DNA from: Rubrivivax gelatinosus IL144
Lineage (GTDB): Bacteria > Pseudomonadota > Gammaproteobacteria > Burkholderiales > Burkholderiaceae_C
DNA length: 64,000 nucleotides
Assembly (NCBI RefSeq): GCF_000284255.1
Contig: NC_017075.1
Span: 2,108,001-2,172,000 of the forward strand
Direction: 5' to 3'
Part shown: positions 9,075 through 17,756 of the stretch, piece by piece
How positions within the stretch are numbered: position 1 is the first letter of the stretch
Layout: each line of letters opens with the position of its first letter
Notes under the pieces: model-generated
Database searches by the model: none
Seen by the model: the letters and a program-made list of their open reading frames with translations, nothing else
What the model was told of the DNA's origin: nothing
Translations under genes and position numbers: made by a program

Positions 9075-10610
9075 TCAGGCGTCTTCGGCCGGTGCCCCGG
9101 CGCTGGCCGTGCCGGCCGGCCGCTGATAACGCGCGTTGAACACCGGGAAGGCCCGGCGCCGCGCCGACAGCAGGCCGGCGAAACGCGCCTCGCGGTGGTA
9201 TTCGACGATGAACTCCACCCAGTCGGTCGCCTTCAGGAACTCGATGACCTGCGGCTGCACGCTCGGGCGCGAGCTGTCGGGGTTGACGTCGAGGTAGTAC
9301 GGCGAGCGCCAGTCCCACAGGCCCAGCAGCAGCGGGTCGGGCAGGAAGATGTTCATCGCCAGCGCCGGCGAGCTGAAGTTCCAGCGCGCGGTCGGGTCGG
9401 TCCAGGGCGAGTCGTCGTCGCCGTAGCGCTTGATGCCCGTCAAGGCGTCGCGCAGCGCGGTGGCCGCGGCGTGCACGCGCGGCGTGGCGAACTGCTGGCG
9501 CAGCAGCGCCTGCGCCAGCGAGGCCAGGTCGGTCAGCTCGTCGGGCGTCTCCAGCCGCATCGAGCCGTTGGAGTCGTACTGCTGGGCGACGATGATCGCC
9601 CGGCGGATGGCGTGCACGACGTCGGTGCGGCTGCCCGCGTCGGCGCTGCGCAGCGCCTGCAGCAGGGCGTCGGCGAGTTCGTCGACGCATTCGCTGATGT
9701 GCTGCATGCGCGAGAGCATCACCACGCCGGCGGTCGTCGGGTGGTTGCCCTTGGCGGCCAGCACCGCGTGGTTGGCGTCGGCGAACCACTGGCCGAGCTG
9801 CGCCGGCGTGGCGCTGCCCTGGCTGGCGAGCTGGCGGAAGACCTCGGGGTAGGGCGCGCCGGCGGTGAAGAAGTTGTAGTTCATGTAGCCGGTGGCCACC
9901 TCGGCGTAGGGCGCCACGGTGTGCAGCACTTCGACGGCCATGTTGAAGCAGTTGTCGAAGTGGATCGCCGCCAGCCGCGGCACGCCGGCCTGGCGCGCCA
10001 GGCGCAGCGCCTCGCCCAGCCCCCAGGTCGACAGCGGCAGCGGGCCCATCGGCAGCACCGGCGAACCCATCGGCAGCACGGGCGAGCCCATCGGCAGCAC
10101 CGGCGAGCCCATCGGCAGCACCGGCGAAGCCTGCGAGCCGCCGATGTGCCACTGGAAGCGGCCCTGCTCGGTGTAGGCGTCGGCCTCGAGCTGGTTGCGG
10201 TCGATCTCGGGGATGAAGCCGGCGCCGTGGCCTTCGAGCGCCAGCACCAGCGAGGTCGCCGGATGGTGCTGGCTGGCGTGGCGCAGCAGGCCGGCCAGCG
10301 TGCGCGGCGAGTCCATGCGCTGCTTCCAGTTGGAGTTGCAGGCCAGGGCCTCGGGCCGGAAGGCCGGGATGTCGATCAGCCAGGTCTCGTCGTCGACGCG
10401 GTCGACGAGCGCGCAGACGTTGACGCCGCTGGCCGCCACCTCCTTCAGCGCCGCGGTCAGCGGGTGCTGCATCACGTCCTGGGTGTTGCCGTCGGGGTAG
10501 GTGGCGAGCGTCTTGTCCTCGCCGAACGGGGCGAAGACGACGAGGGTCACGCCCTCGGGGCCGGGGTGGGCGTCGGGGTCTGACGAGATCAGTTGCGGCG
10601 GCTGCTGCAT
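9075..10610 (-). CDS. Clostripain-like (family C11) cysteine protease with an internal SPVLPMG repeat
   Basis: This 511-residue protein has the two catalytic signatures of clan CD, family C11: His128 in LVLALEGHGAGF and Cys221 in AIHFDNCFNMAVEVL. Such enzymes usually cut after arginine or lysine and often activate by self-cleavage. No signal peptide is seen, so it may act inside the cell. Between the catalytic His and Cys lies a four-fold perfect repeat of SPVLPMG (residues 162-189), a flexible proline-rich insert unusual for the family. The ATG at 10610 follows AGGAG. The gene is divergent from a TPR-containing HTH protein and upstream of an unrecognised protein. Family call is good; role unknown. 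Confidence 0.8.
   Translation of the reverse strand: MQQPPQLISSDPDAHPGPEGVTLVVFAPFGEDKTLATYPDGNTQDVMQHPLTAALKEVAASGVNVCALVDRVDDETWLIDIPAFRPEALACNSNWKQRMDSPRTLAGLLRHASQHHPATSLVLALEGHGAGFIPEIDRNQLEADAYTEQGRFQWHIGGSQASPVLPMGSPVLPMGSPVLPMGSPVLPMGPLPLSTWGLGEALRLARQAGVPRLAAIHFDNCFNMAVEVLHTVAPYAEVATGYMNYNFFTAGAPYPEVFRQLASQGSATPAQLGQWFADANHAVLAAKGNHPTTAGVVMLSRMQHISECVDELADALLQALRSADAGSRTDVVHAIRRAIIVAQQYDSNGSMRLETPDELTDLASLAQALLRQQFATPRVHAAATALRDALTGIKRYGDDDSPWTDPTARWNFSSPALAMNIFLPDPLLLGLWDWRSPYYLDVNPDSSRPSVQPQVIEFLKATDWVEFIVEYHREARFAGLLSARRRAFPVFNARYQRPAGTASAGAPAEDA
10044..10127. repeat. Four tandem 21-bp repeats inside the C11 protease gene
   Basis: Four nearly identical 21-bp units encode SPVLPMG four times. 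Because the unit is a multiple of three, copy number can change without breaking the frame. It sits between the two catalytic residues of the protease. Confidence 0.9.
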
Positions 10611-10728
10611 GCGCTTCTCCTGTTGGATGCCGGGTGGCGCGGCGGGCCGCCGCGCAGGGACGGTCGATACACTAGGACCGCCGAATTCCCAACGCGAGGC
10701 ACGCTGCCGACGCTCGCGTCACGGGAGG

Positions 10729-10750
10729 CCAGACGATCGCCAGACGATGC
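10729..10750. promoter_or_regulatory. 11-bp direct repeat between the C11 protease and TPR genes
   Basis: CCAGACGATCG and CCAGACGATGC lie side by side, one helical turn apart, 19 bp before the start of the TPR protein gene and in the space shared with the divergent protease. It could be an operator for the TPR-HTH protein itself. A TACACT hexamer at about 10668 may be a -10 element. Confidence 0.35.
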
Positions 10751-10768
10751 GGCAGTGACAGAACCGGC

Positions 10769-13045
10769 ATGACGATCCCGCCCAGTCCCCTCGCCCTGCG
10801 CCCGCCCGGCGGCGCGCGCCAACTTCCCGGCCCGCTGGCCGACGCCGTGCTCGGTGCCGCGCTGGCCGCGCACCGCGACGGCACGCTGCCCGAACTGCTG
10901 CGCCGTCGCCCGCGCACCACACGCTGGGTGGTGCGCCGGCTGCTGCAGCCGGTGCTGGACTGCGGCGGCGACGCGCTGCGCGGCGCGCAGGGCGAGGTGC
11001 TGGCGCTGCAGTGGCTGCTGGCCTGGGCCGTGGCCCAGCTGCGCCCCGACGGCCAGCCCGGCTTCGCCGACATCGGCCGCGAAGCCTGGCTGGAGCGCAC
11101 CAGCTGGCGGCCGATGCTGGCGGTGATGTGCCACCACGGCTTCGCGCCGGTGCAGGCCTTCCCCGACCGCTTCCGCGCCCGCGCCGACGAGTCGCCGGCC
11201 GACCACCTCTGCGGCCTGTGGTCCGTCGGCCCCAGCACCTACTACCGCTACCTCGACAAGGGCCGGCGCCAGCTCGCCGAGCTGCTGCTGGCACCGACCT
11301 GCGAGCGCCTGCTGTCGCTGCGCGACGCGATGCAGCGCCGCGCCTGGGCGCTGCTCGGGCTGGAAGAACCGGCGGCGCGGCGCGAATGGCACCACACGCT
11401 GGCCCGGCGCGCGCTCGTCGAGCCGGCGCCGGCCGCCGCGCTGTGGCACTTGCTGCAGGCCGGCGACGCCGCCGGCTTCCTGCAGGCGCTGCAGCGCTTT
11501 CGGGTCGAGCTGGGCCACGATCTCTTCGTCGACGCGCTGATCGAGCGCCTGAACGCGCTGCCGCTGGCCACGCGCCAGCGTGCCGAGCTCTGCCTGGCCC
11601 AGGCCGCGCTGGCGCGCATCCGCGGCCAGGACGAACGCGAACGCCAGGCCTACGAGCAGGCGCAGCGCATCGCCGCAGCGGCCGGCGACCGGCTGATGCT
11701 GGGGGTGGTCTGCGGCGAACTGGGCAAGTTCTTCGAGCCGCGCGACGGCGAACGTGCCTTCGCCTGCTACCAGGACAGCGCCGAGTTCCTGCGCCGCGCC
11801 GGCGTCGCCGACGGCCCGGCGCGCGACGGCCCCCACGAAGGCCTGCGCGCCTACGTCGTCACGCTGGTGCGCCTGGGCTGGCTGCACGTGCTGCGCAACG
11901 ACCCCTGCAGCAAGGCGGTGCTGGAAAGCGCCGAGGCGCTGCGTTCGGCGCTGGACGACGAGACGCTGGCGCAGCTGGAGCAGGCCTGGGGCGAGTACTG
12001 CCGCCGCGCCGGCGAGCTGCGCGCCGCGCTGGAGCACAAGCACCGCGCGCTGAACCTCTACGAGCGCCTGGGCGACACCCAGGCCGTCGTCAAGACCTGG
12101 TGCAACCTGGCCCTGCTGTACGGCGACAGCAAGGACTACCCGCGTGCCATCGAGTACTCCGAGCGCGTGCTGACGCTGGCCGAACGCAGCCCGGTCGAGC
12201 CCGAGACCGTCGCCTCCACCCACCTGAACCTGGGCAGCACCTACTTCTGGCAGGAGCGCTGGGACGAGGCCATCGAGCAGTACGCCGCCGGCCTGGCCAG
12301 GGCCGAGGCGGCGCGGCTGGAGGTGCTGGTCGGCCGCGCCCACTACAACCTGGCCGAGGCCTACTACAAGCGCTTCCAGGCCGAGGGCCGCGCCGACGAC
12401 GAGAGCCGCGGCGACACCCACGCCGCCCTGGGCCAGATCGTCTGGGCCCGCGAGGGCGACGCCGGCGCGGTGGCCGCCACGCGCGGGCTGAAGGCCGAGA
12501 TCCTGGGCCCACGCGAAGGCAGCCACGTCGACCGGCTGCTGCCCGGCGAATGGGCGGCGCACCGCGGCGAGATGGTCGAGGTCGAGCACGAGCGCGCCCG
12601 CCTGGCGATGCCGCTGGCGCCCGAGGAGCACGTGCGCGCGCACCTGGCGATCGCACGCGCCTACCTGGCGATCGCCGCGCAGGAGCGCGAGGCCGCGCTG
12701 GCCCTGGTGGAGCGCCACGGCCTGGCCGGCGGCTTCGTCGCCGAACTCGACGCGCTGCGCGCCACCTTCGACCGCACGCTGACGCGCGAGCAGCGTCTGG
12801 CCGCCTGCTGGCGCGAACAGGCCGCCGCGCTGCTGGACGACGAGCGCCGCGCCGCGCTGCTGGACCGGCTGATCGACGCCGGCTTCGTCGGCAAGAGCGG
12901 CTACGCCGAACTCTGCGGCGTGAGCCTGGCCACCGCGTCCAAGCACCTGGGGCTGCTGACGCAGCTCGGCCTGCTGCGGCAGACGGGCAAGGGGCCGAGC
13001 ACGCGTTACCTGCTGGCCGACCCCGGCGCACCGTCCGCCGGCTGA
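10769..13045 (+). CDS. TPR-repeat protein with C-terminal winged helix, probable regulator
   Basis: The 758-residue protein has an N-terminal helical part containing GPSTYYRYLDKGRRQLAELL (about residues 153-172), which looks like an HTH-type element of the kind found before large signalling modules. A long helical region from about 270 to 600 carries TPR-like repeats (AVVKTWCNLALLYGDSKD, ASTHLNLGSTYFWQERWDEA, GRAHYNLAEAYYKRF). The end, YAELCGVSLATASKHLGLL, is a winged-helix DNA-binding motif. There is no Walker motif. It is transcribed divergently from the C11 protease gene, so it probably senses a partner through the TPR region and regulates that locus. The ribosome site is weak. Confidence 0.7.
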   Translation: MTIPPSPLALRPPGGARQLPGPLADAVLGAALAAHRDGTLPELLRRRPRTTRWVVRRLLQPVLDCGGDALRGAQGEVLALQWLLAWAVAQLRPDGQPGFADIGREAWLERTSWRPMLAVMCHHGFAPVQAFPDRFRARADESPADHLCGLWSVGPSTYYRYLDKGRRQLAELLLAPTCERLLSLRDAMQRRAWALLGLEEPAARREWHHTLARRALVEPAPAAALWHLLQAGDAAGFLQALQRFRVELGHDLFVDALIERLNALPLATRQRAELCLAQAALARIRGQDERERQAYEQAQRIAAAAGDRLMLGVVCGELGKFFEPRDGERAFACYQDSAEFLRRAGVADGPARDGPHEGLRAYVVTLVRLGWLHVLRNDPCSKAVLESAEALRSALDDETLAQLEQAWGEYCRRAGELRAALEHKHRALNLYERLGDTQAVVKTWCNLALLYGDSKDYPRAIEYSERVLTLAERSPVEPETVASTHLNLGSTYFWQERWDEAIEQYAAGLARAEAARLEVLVGRAHYNLAEAYYKRFQAEGRADDESRGDTHAALGQIVWAREGDAGAVAATRGLKAEILGPREGSHVDRLLPGEWAAHRGEMVEVEHERARLAMPLAPEEHVRAHLAIARAYLAIAAQEREAALALVERHGLAGGFVAELDALRATFDRTLTREQRLAACWREQAAALLDDERRAALLDRLIDAGFVGKSGYAELCGVSLATASKHLGLLTQLGLLRQTGKGPSTRYLLADPGAPSAG

Positions 13046-13055
13046 ACCCGGCGCG

Positions 13056-15026
13056 CTAGGGCTCCGGCGGTGCGACGAAGCTGCCGTCGAGCGTCGCGCT
13101 GCGGTCGGCGGCCAGGCCGCCGGTGCCCGTTTCCTGCAGCACGGTGGCATCCAGCCGCACCTGGCGCTCGCCGGCGGCGTCGGGGCCGGTGACCGTGATG
13201 CCGGCGCAGCCGCTGCCGCGGCACTCGTAGCGCGGGCCGCCGAAGGCGTCGAAGAAGGCGTAGGCGACGCTGCCCGAAGGCGTCAACGCGACGACCAGGC
13301 TGTTGGCGCTGACGTAGCTGCCGGCGCCGTCGCTCAGCAGGCCGGCGATGCCGAGCACGAGCTGGCCGTCCTCGTCGCGGCTGGTCGAGCGCAGCTGGAA
13401 GCCCTGCGTGTCCGCCGGCTCGCAGATGGTGACCGTCGCCGCCTGGTCGCTCGGCGCGGCCACGACGCTGGGCGCGCCGGCCGCGCAGGGCAGCGGCGAC
13501 AGCGGCAGCGCCGACGGGTCGTCGTAGTGGTAGCCGGTCAGCTCGGCCTGCACCGTGATCCAGCTCTCGGCCGACAGCGAATCGTCGGGCAGCACGGCGT
13601 GCAGCTGTGCGCCGTCGAAGTGCATCGGACGCAGCAGGATCGGCAGGCCCAGGCTCTCGTCGACGGTCTCGGCGCCCAGCGTCACGCCGCCGCAGCCGCC
13701 GTCGCGGCACTGGTAGCGCGCCACCGCGGCGCCGGTGTCGGGGTCGGTCGTGTAGACCAGCGCACGCACGACGGCGTCGCCCTGCACGACGACTTCCAGC
13801 GACGGCCCGCCGCTGCCGTCGCCGAAGGTGTAGACGCGCCGCGTCGCGCCGCTGGGCTGGCTCTGGCCGGCCGCACCGAGGCCGAAGTCGTCGGGTGTCG
13901 CGCAGAACCCTTCGGCGCTGCCGGCGGCCGCGTCGACGAGGTAATAGAAGTTGGCCGTGCAGGGCAGCCCCGGCAGCTCGACGCCGGCCGCGGCGCTGCG
14001 CAGGCTGCCGGCCAGCGTCAACGTGCCGCCGGGCCCGGCCAGCACCGTGGCGTCGAAGCTCAGCGTGCGCACGCCGCCGTCGGCCGCGGCGCCGACCGTG
14101 ACGCCGCTGCAGGCGCTGCCGCTGCAGGCCGCGGTCTCGCCTTCGGCGCTGGCGAAGCGCAAGTCGACCAGCACCGCGTCGCGCAGCCTCAGCGTCAGCG
14201 TGTCGCCGTGGCGGTTGGCGAAGCCGAGCACGCGCAGCTCGGCGTCGTCCGGATCGGCGGCGTTGCTCTTCGTGAACGGGCAGAACGCGTCGTCGTGGGC
14301 GCCGCTGCGCACGCTGATCTGCTCGACGCGGCAGCGCCCCGACTCCTGCGCCAGCGCGCTGACGACGGCGCTGACGTCGCCGTCCTGGCCGATGCGCGCG
14401 ACCAGCGAACGCAGCGTGTCGTACATGCGGTCGCCGTCGACGCGGTCGAACGGCGTCGTGACGAAGTCGCCCAGATCGGCCGGCAGCTCGAAGCCGAACT
14501 CGCGTTGCAGGTAGCGCCGCACGCGCTGCTGCGCCGCGGCGACCGCGGCCGCGTCGGCCTGGGTGAAACCGCCGCGGTTGCCCAGCGCGGCGAAGTAGGC
14601 GCCGGGCTCCTGGCCCAGCAGCTGCGCGACGAGCAGCGTCGTCAGCGGCGTCAGGTTGGCGACGCCCGGGCCGGTGGCCACCGAGTACAGCCCGTAGGTC
14701 GACGCCACGGCGCTGTCGCTCAGCAGGTAGGGGCCGCTCAGCTGGTCCAGGCTGGCGAGGTAGTCGCTGCCGTCGACCGGCGCCGCGCGGCCTTCGGCGG
14801 TGCGCGCGGTGCCGACATTGCCCTTGACGGTGATCTGCAGGCTGCGCACGTCGGTGGCCGTGCGGCCGTCGGTGACGCGGCCGGCGAGCGTCGGCCTCTC
14901 GCTTTGCGGCGGGGCTTCGGCATTGCCTTCGCTGCCGCCGCCGCAGCCGGCCAGCAGGGCGGCGAACACGGTGGCCAGCGCCGCGGCGGCCAGGCGCCAC
15001 GAAGGAATGGGGCTCGGGTTGGGCAT
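13056..15026 (-). CDS. Predicted lipoprotein with repeated cysteine-pair domains
   Basis: The 656-residue protein has a lipoprotein signal with LAGC at residues 25-28, so it should be lipid-anchored. After a carboxypeptidase-regulatory-like start (PTLAGRVTDGRTATDVRSL), it contains at least three modules with a C-x2-G-x-C-x-G-[VI] or closely similar motif: CSGSACSGVTVG, CRDGGCGGVTLG and CRGSGCAGITVTG. Two of these are followed by a DATVL-type strand. The same module recurs in the neighbouring 310-residue protein. I do not recognise a function. It is the last gene of a minus-strand run headed by a TonB receptor, and its stop lies 11 bp from the end of the TPR gene. Confidence 0.75.
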   Translation of the reverse strand: MPNPSPIPSWRLAAAALATVFAALLAGCGGGSEGNAEAPPQSERPTLAGRVTDGRTATDVRSLQITVKGNVGTARTAEGRAAPVDGSDYLASLDQLSGPYLLSDSAVASTYGLYSVATGPGVANLTPLTTLLVAQLLGQEPGAYFAALGNRGGFTQADAAAVAAAQQRVRRYLQREFGFELPADLGDFVTTPFDRVDGDRMYDTLRSLVARIGQDGDVSAVVSALAQESGRCRVEQISVRSGAHDDAFCPFTKSNAADPDDAELRVLGFANRHGDTLTLRLRDAVLVDLRFASAEGETAACSGSACSGVTVGAAADGGVRTLSFDATVLAGPGGTLTLAGSLRSAAAGVELPGLPCTANFYYLVDAAAGSAEGFCATPDDFGLGAAGQSQPSGATRRVYTFGDGSGGPSLEVVVQGDAVVRALVYTTDPDTGAAVARYQCRDGGCGGVTLGAETVDESLGLPILLRPMHFDGAQLHAVLPDDSLSAESWITVQAELTGYHYDDPSALPLSPLPCAAGAPSVVAAPSDQAATVTICEPADTQGFQLRSTSRDEDGQLVLGIAGLLSDGAGSYVSANSLVVALTPSGSVAYAFFDAFGGPRYECRGSGCAGITVTGPDAAGERQVRLDATVLQETGTGGLAADRSATLDGSFVAPPEP

Positions 15027-15047
15027 CGTGTCTTCCGTGTCGTGCGT

Positions 15048-15980
15048 CTAGGGCTGGCCGGGCATCACCAGCGTGCCGTCCAGCACCAGCACCGGCCGGG
15101 CGTGGTCGGTGCCGGCGTACAGCGCGGTGCGGCCGAAGGAGAAACGGCGCTGCGCCAGTGCATTGGCCGGCTCGGCGCTGTGCGTGCCGACGCCGGTGCA
15201 GGCGGCGCCGCGGCAGCCGTGGCCGGCCCAGTCGACGCCGGTCACGCGTTCGGCGGCGTCGACGTCGATGCGCAGCGTGCGGCCTTCGTGGTCCTCGAAG
15301 CGGTAGCGGCGCTGGCCGTCGTCGGCCAGCTCGACGCCGCTGCCGCCCTGGCCGCAGAAGCGCTGCGACGAGCCGTCGGCGGCCTGCATCGTCACGCCGG
15401 CTTCGCTGCAGGCCAGGCCCGGCAGCTGGTCTTCGGGCGGGATCGCCAGCCGGGCGTCCAGCCTCAGCTCGGCCGGCGTGGCGCCGACGGCGGCCAGGCG
15501 CAGGCCGCTGAGCACCAGCGCCCGCGCCTGGCCGCTGGCGCGTTCATCCACCTGCACCGCGGCGGCGCAGGCGCCCGCCTCGCAGGCGTAGCGGCGGCCG
15601 TCGCGCGCCCGCAGCGTCACGGCCGTGGCGCGGCGCTGCACGGTGTCGACGGCCAGCCGCCAGCCGTCGGCGTCGGCGGCGCCGATCTCGTAGCGGCGCA
15701 CGCTGCCGGTCTGCTGCACGCGCGTGGCGTCCATGCAGACGGTGGCGGGCTCGCCGCCGGCCGGTGTCAGCACCAGCGACTGCAGCGCGCAGCGTGGCGG
15801 CGCCGCCGCCACGAGCGCAGGTGCCGGCGGGGCGATCGCTTCGGGCGCCGGCGTACGGGGCACGGCCGTTTCGGGCGCGGGCACCGGCGCGCCCGACGGC
15901 CGCTGCCACGCCGCCCAGCCCGCCAATGCCGCAGCCGCGGTGGCGGCGAGCAGCAGCGCGCGGCGTGGCGTCCCGGTCAT
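15048..15980 (-). CDS. Exported or membrane-anchored cysteine-pair-repeat protein
   Basis: The 310-residue protein starts MTGTPRRALLLAATAAAALAG, which is a signal peptide or single anchor helix, followed by a proline/alanine-rich linker to about residue 60. The remaining part has the cysteine-pair modules CEAGACAAAV and CRGAACTGVG, with strands such as LDARLAI and LDGTLVM at module ends, related to those in the next gene. Six or more cysteines in even-looking pairs suggest disulfides in the cell envelope. It starts 14 bp after the stop of the upstream secreted protein and belongs to the same run. Function unknown. Confidence 0.7.
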   Translation of the reverse strand: MTGTPRRALLLAATAAAALAGWAAWQRPSGAPVPAPETAVPRTPAPEAIAPPAPALVAAAPPRCALQSLVLTPAGGEPATVCMDATRVQQTGSVRRYEIGAADADGWRLAVDTVQRRATAVTLRARDGRRYACEAGACAAAVQVDERASGQARALVLSGLRLAAVGATPAELRLDARLAIPPEDQLPGLACSEAGVTMQAADGSSQRFCGQGGSGVELADDGQRRYRFEDHEGRTLRIDVDAAERVTGVDWAGHGCRGAACTGVGTHSAEPANALAQRRFSFGRTALYAGTDHARPVLVLDGTLVMPGQP

Positions 15981-15994
15981 ACCCGTGCCGCCGC

Positions 15995-16849
15995 TCAGTT
16001 GCAGACGTAGGCCGAGGTCAGGATGGCCTGCGGTGTCTGGCCTTCCTCGCCGCCTTGCCAGAGCCGGGCCTTCAGCGCCTGCGGCGTCGCGTTGTAGCCG
16101 CTGGGGCAGACCTGGCGCACCAGCAGCCACGGCGACCACTCGCTGTTGTACGAGTACGGGATCGCGACGTCGAGGTCGGCCTTGTTGACGTCGACGCGGA
16201 AGTCGACCCAGGCGTTGTTCGTCGTCTTGTTCGCGTACTGCGCCGAGCCCGAGGGTTCGAACAGCCCCTGCAGCGTGCGCCCGACGACCTCCAGGTCCTT
16301 GTACGACGAGGCCGTGTCGGGGCTGGTGCCCGGCGCCGGCTGCGTGGTGGGAAAGGGCGGTGTCGTCGGCAGCGGGTTGGCCGAGCCGCGGTAGTAGGCG
16401 ACCTCGGCCGTCACCGCCGAGCGGATGGCGCGGAACAGGTCGTTGATCTCGAAGCTGTTGCCGCTGGGGTTCCAGGCCGCGGTGTTGAGCTGCACGCGCA
16501 GCCCCAGCGTGTAGGTGTTCGTCGAGTTGCAGCTGCTGCCGCTGCCGGCGCACCAGACGCGGTCGTGCAGCGTGCCCACCGTCACGCCGTTGACGACGAT
16601 CGGCGCCGTGCGGCTGGCCTTCAGGATGGTGCCCGAGGGCAGCGCCGCCTGGATGTCGGCGCCGGTGATCGTGCCCAGCGTGTTGGCCCGGTCCTGCGTC
16701 TCGGTGGGCGTGTCGAGGTTGATCTTCGGGTTGATCGGAATCAGCGGCTGGCTGCCGGCGGGCTGCACCGGCAGGCTGACGAAAGCGGCCTGCGCCGGGC
16801 CGAGCAGGCCCGCGGTCGCGGCGATGAAGGCAATGCGGCGAATGGACAT
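15995..16849 (-). CDS. Secreted protein, paralogue of the next gene upstream
   Basis: This 284-residue protein has a Sec signal peptide cut near AQAAF (residue 22) and a strong ribosome site (GAGGAGACCGCC) before the ATG at 16849. It is a clear paralogue of the adjacent 265-residue protein: both share, in order, a VG-LxDxVW element, NDLFR, GRTLQGL, WVDFRxDxN and SPWLLVR. This copy carries extra cysteines and a proline/threonine-rich insert in the middle. I know no family for it. Two diverged copies beside a TonB receptor suggest a periplasmic or surface partner of that receptor. Confidence 0.72.
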   Translation of the reverse strand: MSIRRIAFIAATAGLLGPAQAAFVSLPVQPAGSQPLIPINPKINLDTPTETQDRANTLGTITGADIQAALPSGTILKASRTAPIVVNGVTVGTLHDRVWCAGSGSSCNSTNTYTLGLRVQLNTAAWNPSGNSFEINDLFRAIRSAVTAEVAYYRGSANPLPTTPPFPTTQPAPGTSPDTASSYKDLEVVGRTLQGLFEPSGSAQYANKTTNNAWVDFRVDVNKADLDVAIPYSYNSEWSPWLLVRQVCPSGYNATPQALKARLWQGGEEGQTPQAILTSAYVCN

Positions 16850-16887
16850 GGCGGTCTCCTCGCGGTTGCGGTTTGTCGGCCTGCGCC

Positions 16888-17685
16888 TCAGTCGGGCTGG
16901 TAGCCCGGCAGGTAGATCTCGGTGAACTGCGACGCGTCGGGGAAGTCCGAGCTCAGCAGCCGGATCGCGAAGGGCTGCAGCGAGTAGCCCGCCGGCGCCT
17001 TGGTGCGCACCAGCAGCCAGGGCGAGTGCGCGCTGCTGGGGCCCGAGGGCTCGGCGGCGTTGGCGTCGATGCGGAAGTCGACCCAGCCGTTGTCGCGCGC
17101 CGGGCGTCGCGGGCCGACGAAATCGATCGGCTCGTTGCCCGCGTCGGCCGCGCTGTCGACCGACAGCACGCCGACGGCGTCTTCGTCGTCCTCGTCTTCG
17201 GGCGGCTCCTCGTGCAGGCCCTGCAGCGTGCGGCCGGCCTTCTTCAGCGCCTTCGTCGCCGTGCCCAGCTGGTAGGCCACGGCCACCGGCTGGTCGGCGC
17301 GCACCTGGCGGAACAGGTCGTTGGCGTTGAAGGCCAGCCCCGTCAGGTCGAACGGGTTGGCGTTGAGCTGCACCTGGGCGCCGAAGATGTAGCGGCCGTC
17401 GGGGTGCTTCCAGACCTTGTCGACGAGCCGGCCGATGACGACGTCGTTCTTGACGATGTCGCTGCTGCGCGTGGCCAGCAGCGCATAGCCGCTCTCGCCC
17501 GGCAGGCTGGAGACCGCGCAGCGGCTCTGGAAGGCCAGGTTGCGCGGGTTGCAGCGTGTCATGACCTTGTCGCCGTCGGCCGAGAGCACGACGAAGCCGG
17601 GTGGCGCGGCCTGGGCCGTGCCGCCGGCCAGCGCCAGCAGCAGCGTGCCGGCGGTGAGCCGGACGCTTGAGCGGCAGTTCTTCAT
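16888..17685 (-). CDS. Secreted protein, paralogue of the next gene downstream
   Basis: The 265-residue protein has a signal peptide ending GGTAQAAP (about residue 27) and a very strong ribosome site (AGGAGGGG) before the ATG at 17685. It keeps the shared motifs of its neighbour (NDLFRQVR, GRTLQGL, NGWVDFRIDAN, SPWLLVR) and has an acidic insert, EEPPEDEDDEDA, in the middle that might bind cations. It lies 71 bp downstream of the TonB receptor gene and 38 bp upstream of its paralogue, so the three are probably co-transcribed. Function unknown. Confidence 0.72.
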   Translation of the reverse strand: MKNCRSSVRLTAGTLLLALAGGTAQAAPPGFVVLSADGDKVMTRCNPRNLAFQSRCAVSSLPGESGYALLATRSSDIVKNDVVIGRLVDKVWKHPDGRYIFGAQVQLNANPFDLTGLAFNANDLFRQVRADQPVAVAYQLGTATKALKKAGRTLQGLHEEPPEDEDDEDAVGVLSVDSAADAGNEPIDFVGPRRPARDNGWVDFRIDANAAEPSGPSSAHSPWLLVRTKAPAGYSLQPFAIRLLSSDFPDASQFTEIYLPGYQPD

Positions 17686-17756
17686 GGGGTCCCCTCCTGC
17701 ATGTCGGGCCGGCCGCGGCGCGGCCGGGGCCCGGTGCTGCGCACGGGCGGCGGCCG

